DNA of 17,077 nucleotides from Methanoregulaceae archaeon (GTDB taxonomy: Archaea > Halobacteriota > Methanomicrobia > Methanomicrobiales > Methanospirillaceae): NCBI GenBank assembly GCA_028679405.1, contig JAJRBP010000128.1, positions 1 through 17,077 of the forward strand, written 5' to 3'. The notes below the pieces were generated by a model. It worked only from the letters and a program-made list of their open reading frames with translations. It did no database searches and had not been told where the DNA came from. This document shows positions 12,488-17,077 of the stretch, piece after piece (the stretch's first letter is position 1; each line of letters opens with the position of its first letter). The position numbers and the translations under genes are program-made.

Positions 12488-13476
12488 TGGGGATAACGTA
12501 CCGGAACGCCGGGGTTGATATCGACCTTGAATCCGAGGCGATCGGATCGCTCGTAGCTGAGCTTACCTACCGGCGCCACGGCTCGCTGAAAGCGATGGGT
12601 GGAACTGGTCATTTCGCTGGTCTCATGTCTTTCGGGAGCAAGACGCTCGGCCTGACCGTGGACGGCGTGGGGACCAAGATGCTGATCGCCGATGCGCTGT
12701 GCGACTGGACTACCGTAGGGATCGACTGCATCGCGATGAACGTGAATGACCTGTACGTGATGAACCTCGAACCGGTTGCTTTTGTCGACTACGTCGCGAC
12801 CGACCGGCTGGATTCAGTGAAGATGGCACAGATAGGAAAGGGTCTCAACGAAGGGGCGAGGCAGGCGAATATCGATATTGTCGGGGGTGAAACTGCCACC
12901 CTGAAAGGTCTTGTGACCGGTCTCGACCTCGCGGGCACCTGCCTCGGGATCCAGGACCGCGACCAGGTGATAAACGGGAGTGCGATCCGGCCGGGCGACC
13001 AGATCATCGGCGTGTCCTCGACAGGGGTCCATAGCAACGGGCTTACTCTCGCACGCAAAGTCGTGGAGGAGTTTGCGGGCTATAAAAAAGAGTTTTCTGA
13101 TGGCAGGTCATTCGGAGAGGAGCTTCTCACCCCGACGCGGATTTATCATGAGAGCCTCAGGGTATCCGCCTCCTGCACGGTCCACGGGATGTGTCACATC
13201 ACGGGGGGCGGCCTCCTGAATTTCACCCGTTTGTCGAGGTTCGGGTTTTCTTTCGACCATCCCCTCCCACCGCAGGAGATCTTCCGGTGGATGCAGGATG
13301 CAGGCGGGATAGAGACCAGGGAGATGTACCGGACGTTCAACATGGGAATGGGATACGCGTACATCGTCCCGAAGGAGGAAGTCCCGAAAGTAACCGCCAT
13401 AGTGCCCGGATCTGCAGTTGTCGGCAGTATAATAGAAGAGACCGGGGTTTTCCTCGAAGGCCGGCCATTTACCTGA
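12487..13476 (+). CDS. purM: phosphoribosylformylglycinamidine cyclo-ligase (AIR synthetase)
   Basis: 329 residues of the PurM/ThiL/SelD ATP-binding fold. Diagnostic motifs are YRNAGVDID (5-13), GTGHFAGL, DGVGTKMLIADAL (about 59-71), GIDCIAMNVNDL (about 78-89), VGGETATLKG (about 133-142), TGVHSNGLTLAR (about 179-190) and ITGGGLLNFTRL plus FNMGMGYAYIV in the C-terminal half. It closes formylglycinamidine ribonucleotide to aminoimidazole ribonucleotide with ATP in purine synthesis. Its ATG shares one base with the aspartate kinase stop (TAATG), so the two are translationally coupled although they belong to different pathways. Nine T residues follow the stop. purF lies about 2.2 kb away in another operon. 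Confidence 0.95.
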   Translation: MGITYRNAGVDIDLESEAIGSLVAELTYRRHGSLKAMGGTGHFAGLMSFGSKTLGLTVDGVGTKMLIADALCDWTTVGIDCIAMNVNDLYVMNLEPVAFVDYVATDRLDSVKMAQIGKGLNEGARQANIDIVGGETATLKGLVTGLDLAGTCLGIQDRDQVINGSAIRPGDQIIGVSSTGVHSNGLTLARKVVEEFAGYKKEFSDGRSFGEELLTPTRIYHESLRVSASCTVHGMCHITGGGLLNFTRLSRFGFSFDHPLPPQEIFRWMQDAGGIETREMYRTFNMGMGYAYIVPKEEVPKVTAIVPGSAVVGSIIEETGVFLEGRPFT

Positions 13477-13495
13477 CCATTGAGCTTGAAGAATC

Positions 13496-13504
13496 TTTTT
13501 TTTT
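13496..13504 (+). terminator. oligo-T terminator after purM
   Basis: A run of nine T starts 20 bases after the purM stop, the classical archaeal intrinsic terminator signal. It sits in the 70-base gap between convergent genes. Confidence 0.75.
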
Positions 13505-13546
13505 CGCAGACGGCAGCTGAGCTCAGCGATGTCAAGTGTCAGGTAA

Positions 13547-14077
13547 CTAACAAGCCTCTGCGTCCGGGATGAACGGCGTTTTTATCGCCCGCTCTGAGAC
13601 GATTGCGCTGTTCCCCGAGGGATCTTCGATGATAAGGGTGATAGGGAGTTCGCCGGACCGGACAGAGGCCACACGCTCCTTGAATGCAGCCGCACTGTCT
13701 TTCTCTTCTTCTGCTTCGCATGCGATGACACCGTCGACCACCCTTTCAACACGGGCTATCACTCCTTCAACGTTCGTGACAAACCCTTCGCATGCCGGTC
13801 CCGGGTCTATTCTGACCCCAAGCTCAGGGATGATAACGATCGCACGCATACTGCGGACAACTCTGACTGAGAGGTCTTCCGTTCCCAGTACTTCGAACTC
13901 CCACCTGGCAGGATCCCTGTCGGTGAGCACCTGGGTATCGACATACCGGAAGCCACAATCTGGGCACGATGCGCTGATGATTACGATATCTGAGAAAAAG
14001 GGGATGTTCTCAGTCTGGTAGAGGAATTCGATCTCGGTATTGCAGACAGGGCACGGACCCGGGAGGACCGTCCGCAC
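13547..14077 (-). CDS. ZPR1-like zinc finger protein
   Basis: 176 residues. The N-terminal zinc finger has PCPVC (Cys9, Cys12) and SCPDCGFRYVDTQ (Cys38, Cys41), separated by a strand-rich stretch (IPFFSDIVIIS) as in ZPR1 proteins. After it comes a beta-rich domain with VRSMRAIVIIPELGVRIDPGPA (about 73-94) and GFVTNVEGVIARV (about 98-110), both typical of ZPR1. The archaeal form has one ZPR1 unit; the eukaryotic one has two and is reported to help fold translation factor eEF1A. The function in archaea is not established. The start is GTG 14077, overlapping the sepF stop by one base (TAGTG), with GAGGG several bases upstream, so the gene is translated together with sepF. It converges on purM. 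Confidence 0.85.
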   Translation of the reverse strand: MRTVLPGPCPVCNTEIEFLYQTENIPFFSDIVIISASCPDCGFRYVDTQVLTDRDPARWEFEVLGTEDLSVRVVRSMRAIVIIPELGVRIDPGPACEGFVTNVEGVIARVERVVDGVIACEAEEEKDSAAAFKERVASVRSGELPITLIIEDPSGNSAIVSERAIKTPFIPDAEAC

Positions 14078-14448
14078 TACAGGCCCTCGCCGATCTTGTC
14101 ACGGGAGATCTTTACTGAATTCGGGGTGATGACGACATACCGCTGGTCTCCAAGACCGATAATATCGCCGTTCACGTCTTTTGCGACCTCTTTTAAGTCC
14201 TTCAACACCCGCTCGTACATGACCTTGTCCATTTTGAGCCGGCCGATATCGACGATAACTACATTCCCGTTGTACACTTCGTCTTTAATCTTCGGGCTGT
14301 CCTTGATATCGCCGACCGTCGCGATCTTTACGAAGAGGGCGGGGGCATTCGCCTCGGCTTCCTCGTATGCCGAGAGATCGAGATCCATGTAGTCGTCCTC
14401 AGTGACGGTCGCGCTCCTGCCAAGAAGGGTATCGAAGAGTTTTCCCAT
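14077..14448 (-). CDS. sepF: SepF, FtsZ membrane anchor for cell division
   Basis: 123 residues from ATG 14448. The first ten (MGKLFDTLLG) can form the amphipathic membrane-binding helix of SepF; an acidic linker (about 14-36) follows, then the globular domain with VKIATVGDIKDSPKIKDEV (about 40-58), GNVVIVDIGRL and the hallmark GDIIGLGDQRYVVITP (about 93-108). Published work shows archaeal SepF dimers tether FtsZ to the membrane at the division site. An upstream in-frame ATG at 14547 is rejected because it would destroy the N-terminal helix and lies before the promoter. A TATA-like box at 14471-14479 puts the transcription start within a base or two of 14448, so the mRNA is leaderless. It is coupled to the ZPR1-like gene. 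Confidence 0.9.
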   Translation of the reverse strand: MGKLFDTLLGRSATVTEDDYMDLDLSAYEEAEANAPALFVKIATVGDIKDSPKIKDEVYNGNVVIVDIGRLKMDKVMYERVLKDLKEVAKDVNGDIIGLGDQRYVVITPNSVKISRDKIGEGL

Positions 14449-14470
14449 GAGAAAAAGGTGTGTTGAATTT

Positions 14471-14479
14471 GATATAATA
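14471..14479 (-). promoter_or_regulatory. TATA box for sepF
   Basis: TATTATATC on the minus strand, centred 27 bases before the sepF ATG. It decides the short sepF start and implies a leaderless transcript. Confidence 0.6.
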
Positions 14480-14512
14480 GTATCTCCTCCCTGCACAGGT
14501 CTGCCTGGCAGG

Positions 14513-15010
14513 CTAGAGTTCGATATTCCAGATATCATCACCAACATGGTGAAGATTTCTGCAGACTTTCCCGGTTTTCATTGCCCTGATCTCATCTGCC
14601 CCGAAAAGGGCGATCCCTGTAGCAATGACCTTTCCGTGCCGTTCTTCGGCGATCTGAACGGGTTTTCCGGCCTGGACATCATCGGTTACCAATACCACTC
14701 CCGGCCGCATCACATCGGCCCCGTTCACCACGTACGGGACGGCACCGGCATCGACCACAATTTTCCGCTCGGGGAACGGGTGTTCGAGCGCGCCCCGGAT
14801 CGTCGGGAACAGGATGCCGTCACCTTCCATGAGGACAGGCTTTCGTTCGGAGAGGTAGAGACAAAGGGTTGTGTTTGTCTCTACGATCTCGACCGGATCT
14901 TTCAGGAAGGTGCCCGCAGACTCTCCGATCTCCTCCCTTAAGCGCTGCTCGAGGATGGAGATATGAGCCTTCCTGATCGAGTGTCGCTTTCGTCCGATGA
15001 CCTTCTTCAT
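14513..15010 (-). CDS. pre-PUA/PUA RNA-binding protein (MCT-1/Tma20-like)
   Basis: 165 residues. The N-terminal half (1-75) matches the archaeal pre-PUA domain: basic start [18 protein letters not shown], then a helix and [14 protein letters not shown]. The C-terminal half is a PUA domain with [22 protein letters not shown] (about 83-104), [15 protein letters not shown] strand ([11 protein letters not shown]), [20 protein letters not shown] (about 117-136) and a final AMKTGKVC. Eukaryotic relatives (MCT-1/Tma20, with DENR) act in translation re-initiation and ribosome recycling; the archaeal protein probably binds tRNA or the small ribosomal subunit. AAGGAA lies seven bases before ATG 15010. 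It is divergent from the LSm-L37e-purF operon and upstream of sepF, which has its own promoter. Confidence 0.85.
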   Translation of the reverse strand: MKKVIGRKRHSIRKAHISILEQRLREEIGESAGTFLKDPVEIVETNTTLCLYLSERKPVLMEGDGILFPTIRGALEHPFPERKIVVDAGAVPYVVNGADVMRPGVVLVTDDVQAGKPVQIAEERHGKVIATGIALFGADEIRAMKTGKVCRNLHHVGDDIWNIEL

Positions 15011-15170
15011 AGGGGGTTCCTTAATGATCTCTCCCGGCAGAATGAATAATGATGCAGGTGGAGGCTTTGGGCAGTATGAGCTGGCTTCAAGGTACCATCG
15101 CTCCCGGGCCCGGAGGGAAGGAGGGGGTTTCCGACCTCTTCGTTACCTTTATGTATGCTTCAGATGCACA

Positions 15171-15176
15171 TATATT
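15171..15176 (+). promoter_or_regulatory. TATA box for the LSm-L37e-purF operon
   Basis: TATATT (within ACATATATTA) predicts a transcription start near 15198, about nine bases before the LSm ATG. GGGTGA just before the ATG matches the archaeal anti-Shine-Dalgarno. The rest of the 196-base gap to the divergent PUA gene shows no other gene. Confidence 0.55.
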
Positions 15177-15206
15177 ACTCCAAACCGATGTAAATTGGGT
15201 GAAATT

Positions 15207-15440
15207 ATGACCAAAAGGCCTCTCGATATTTTGGATCAGGTCCTGAACAAGCAGCCGGTAATCGTATCGCTTAAGGGAGGACGGGAACTCCGCGGTATCC
15301 TGCAGGGGTACGATGTCCACATGAACCTTGTGCTGGACAAGGCGGAAGAGGTGTCGGGTACCGACGTGAGCAGGGTCGGAACCCTCATCGTGCGCGGGGA
15401 CAATGTGATCTATATCTCACCATCGGTTGAGGAGAGGTGA
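15207..15440 (+). CDS. archaeal LSm (Sm-like) RNA-binding protein
   Basis: 77 residues, normal for archaeal SmAP. The Sm1 motif is [25 protein letters not shown] (split here as [13 protein letters not shown] and [11 protein letters not shown], about 24-47) and the Sm2 motif is [15 protein letters not shown] (about 58-72). Such proteins form heptameric rings that bind U-rich RNA and take part in RNA processing and control. ATG 15207 is chosen over an in-frame reading from 14997 because the LSm fold begins at [18 protein letters not shown] and the promoter lies just upstream. The gene is followed after seven bases by L37e, a linkage widely conserved in archaea. Confidence 0.95.
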   Translation: MTKRPLDILDQVLNKQPVIVSLKGGRELRGILQGYDVHMNLVLDKAEEVSGTDVSRVGTLIVRGDNVIYISPSVEER

Positions 15441-15447
15441 TTGAGTC

Positions 15448-15630
15448 ATGTCGAAAGGAACCCCATCGATGGGTAAACGGAATAAGAAATCGCACATTGC
15501 GTGCAGGCGGTGCGGGAGCATATCCTACCATGTAAAACATAAGATCTGTTCCGCCTGTGGATTCGGCAGAAGCACCCGGATTCGAAGCTACAAGTGGACG
15601 ACGAAGAGACCGAAGGTACCCACCCACTAG
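15448..15630 (+). CDS. rpl37e: large-subunit ribosomal protein L37e
   Basis: 60 residues, the full length of archaeal L37e. A basic N-terminus ([16 protein letters not shown]) leads to a zinc knuckle with CRRCG (Cys19, Cys22) and CSACGFG (Cys34, Cys37), then a basic tail ([19 protein letters not shown]) that inserts into 23S rRNA. GAGAGGTGA, at the end of the LSm gene, is its ribosome-binding site, so the two are closely coupled. purF begins nine bases after its stop, placing a purine gene in a ribosomal operon. Confidence 0.97.
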   Translation: MSKGTPSMGKRNKKSHIACRRCGSISYHVKHKICSACGFGRSTRIRSYKWTTKRPKVPTH

Positions 15631-15639
15631 GGACCTGTT

Positions 15640-17064
15640 ATGTGCGGAATCGTTGGCATCGTCGATGCTGGCGGTGTGTCTTTTTCTTTATATTATTCCC
15701 TGTATGCGCTCCAGCACAGGGGCCAGGAGAGCGCAGGGATCTCCACCTTCGATGGTACAACCCTGTTCAAGCATAAGGACCAGGGGCTTGTATCAGAGGT
15801 CTTCAACCAGCAGATCCTTGCGTGCCTCGGGGGCTCTTCAGGGATCGGTCATGTCAGGTACCCGACTACGGGAGCGAACAGGCCGGAGAACGTCCAGCCG
15901 TTTAATTTTACGTTCAAGGACAAGGTCCTCTCCATTGCGCATAATGGGAACCTGGTGAACACCCAGGAGTTACGGGCTGAATTCGAGGAAAAGGGACAGA
16001 TCTTTCTGACAACCGCCGACACCGAGGTTATTGCCAAGGTGATCATCGACGAGCTCACCCGCTCCGATTCGGTTGAGGATGCAGTCCATCACTGTATGCG
16101 GACCCTCAAGGGGTCCTTCTCGGTGGTCCTCATGATCGACGGCGTGGTTTACGGGTTCCGCGACCCGCTCGGCATCAAACCACTCTGCTTCGGGAGGACC
16201 GGCGGGGGGTATGTCATCGCATCGGAGAGCGTGGCCATCGACGCACTCAAGGGAACCCTTATCCGCGATGTACACCCCGGCGAGATGATCAGGATCAGCG
16301 GGGACGGGATCAGGTGCACCCAGATTGCGGTTGCAAGTCATCATGCGCACTGCATCTTTGAGTACGTATATTTTGCAAGGGCTGATGCAATCCTCGACGG
16401 AGCTCTCGTGTACGATGTCAGGCTGAAGATAGGAAAGAAGTTGTTCGAGGAATCTCCGGTAGAGGCCGACAGCGTATGCCCGGTGCCGGATTCCGGGACG
16501 GCCTATGCGATCGGCCTCTCTCACCGTTCCAAAATTCCCTTTCTCGAGAGCCTCCTGAAAAACCGGTACATGGGCCGCACGTTCATCATGCCATCCCAGA
16601 GGCTGCGGGAGGCCGCGGTCCTGATCAAGTTGAACCCGATCAGGGAACATCTGCGGGACCAGTCGGTTGTCCTTGTGGACGACAGCATCGTGCGTGGGAC
16701 GACTTCACGCCGGATCGTCGAATCGATGAGAGAGGCCGGGGCCCGCGAGATCCATGTGCGCATCGGGTCCCCTGCCATCAAGGCCCCCTGTTATCTCGGG
16801 GTGGATATGCCCACGCGTGAAGAGCTGATCGCGAGTGACAAGGAGGAGGAGGAGGTCAGGAGAAGAATTGTCGCATCGTCGCTCCACCACGTCTCGATCG
16901 AGGCGCTCGTGGATGCGATCGGGATAGAGCGCTGCAACCTCTGTACCGGTTGCCTGACCGGCTGCTATCCTCTCGCAATATCGGGGGAGCGGTCCCAGGA
17001 CCGTGTGATAGATTTCGTCGAAGGGACGTTCCAGTCGAAGCTGGAGCTCTTCGGTGCGGAATAA
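15640..17064 (+). CDS. purF: amidophosphoribosyltransferase
   Basis: 474 residues, complete. The N-terminal glutaminase domain starts MCGIVGIVD, so Cys2 becomes the catalytic nucleophile after Met removal and no propeptide is present. Glutaminase motifs are HRGQESAGI (26-34), GHVRYPTTG, IAHNGNLVN and TTADTEVI. The C-terminal phosphoribosyltransferase domain has VLVDDSIVRGTTSRR (about 346-360), the PRPP loop. Four Cys match the [4Fe-4S] ligands of the Bacillus-type enzyme: HAHCIFE, KAPCYLG and CNLCTGC near the C-terminus, so an oxygen-sensitive cluster is expected. It makes phosphoribosylamine from PRPP and glutamine, the first committed purine step. The ATG is nine bases after the L37e stop. 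Confidence 0.96.
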   Translation: MCGIVGIVDAGGVSFSLYYSLYALQHRGQESAGISTFDGTTLFKHKDQGLVSEVFNQQILACLGGSSGIGHVRYPTTGANRPENVQPFNFTFKDKVLSIAHNGNLVNTQELRAEFEEKGQIFLTTADTEVIAKVIIDELTRSDSVEDAVHHCMRTLKGSFSVVLMIDGVVYGFRDPLGIKPLCFGRTGGGYVIASESVAIDALKGTLIRDVHPGEMIRISGDGIRCTQIAVASHHAHCIFEYVYFARADAILDGALVYDVRLKIGKKLFEESPVEADSVCPVPDSGTAYAIGLSHRSKIPFLESLLKNRYMGRTFIMPSQRLREAAVLIKLNPIREHLRDQSVVLVDDSIVRGTTSRRIVESMREAGAREIHVRIGSPAIKAPCYLGVDMPTREELIASDKEEEEVRRRIVASSLHHVSIEALVDAIGIERCNLCTGCLTGCYPLAISGERSQDRVIDFVEGTFQSKLELFGAE

Positions 17065-17077
17065 TTTACAAAAATTC

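Noticed and set aside
14449..14547. Longer start for sepF at 14547
   Set aside because: It lies upstream of the predicted promoter, has no homology to SepF and would bury the membrane-binding N-terminal helix.

Overview
The window looks like a chromosomal segment of a methanogenic archaeon, most likely of the order Methanomicrobiales. The diagnostic genes are a thiol:fumarate reductase pair (tfrA-tfrB, which makes the methanogenic heterodisulfide CoM-S-S-CoB), archaeal SepF, an LSm-L37e ribosomal pair, a ZPR1-like zinc protein and a pre-PUA/PUA translation protein. Many genes start at or very near the expected transcription start, about 26 bases after a TATA-like box, as is common in archaea. 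No rRNA, tRNA, CRISPR array, transposase or integrase was seen.

Bases 1-4372 are dominated by oxygen and peroxide defence. On the minus strand lies a tight operon of desulforedoxin (too short for ordinary ORF calling), a cysteine-free AhpD-like protein and a peroxiredoxin cut by the window edge. A small zinc-ribbon protein, a flavodoxin-fold FMN reductase, RadC, rubrerythrin and a fused glutaredoxin/AhpF-like reductase follow. Flavoprotein, Grx domain and peroxiredoxin together could form a complete peroxide-reducing chain.

Bases 4392-7932 are more variable: an orphan N4-cytosine-type DNA methyltransferase, a DGK1/dolichol-kinase-like membrane protein, a 406-base stretch without a clear gene but with several strong hairpins, and two small secreted proteins that I do not recognise. 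Each has hairpins before and after it.

Bases 7933-17064 are core metabolism and housekeeping. tfrA-tfrB (minus) diverge from an aspartate kinase-purM pair (plus) across a 62-base gap with one central A/T core. After an oligo-T terminator come the minus-strand ZPR1-like protein, SepF (cell-division anchor of FtsZ) and the PUA protein. The plus-strand operon LSm-L37e-purF closes the window. Purine synthesis (purM, purF), amino-acid synthesis (aspartate kinase; succinate for 2-oxoglutarate from Tfr), ribosome/RNA functions and cell division sit side by side.

The best candidates for something new are the Grx-AhpF-like fusion with its nearby peroxiredoxin operon, the AhpD-like protein with no cysteines, and the pair of orphan secreted proteins with structured leaders. 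All functional statements rest on motifs read by eye; no database search was run.
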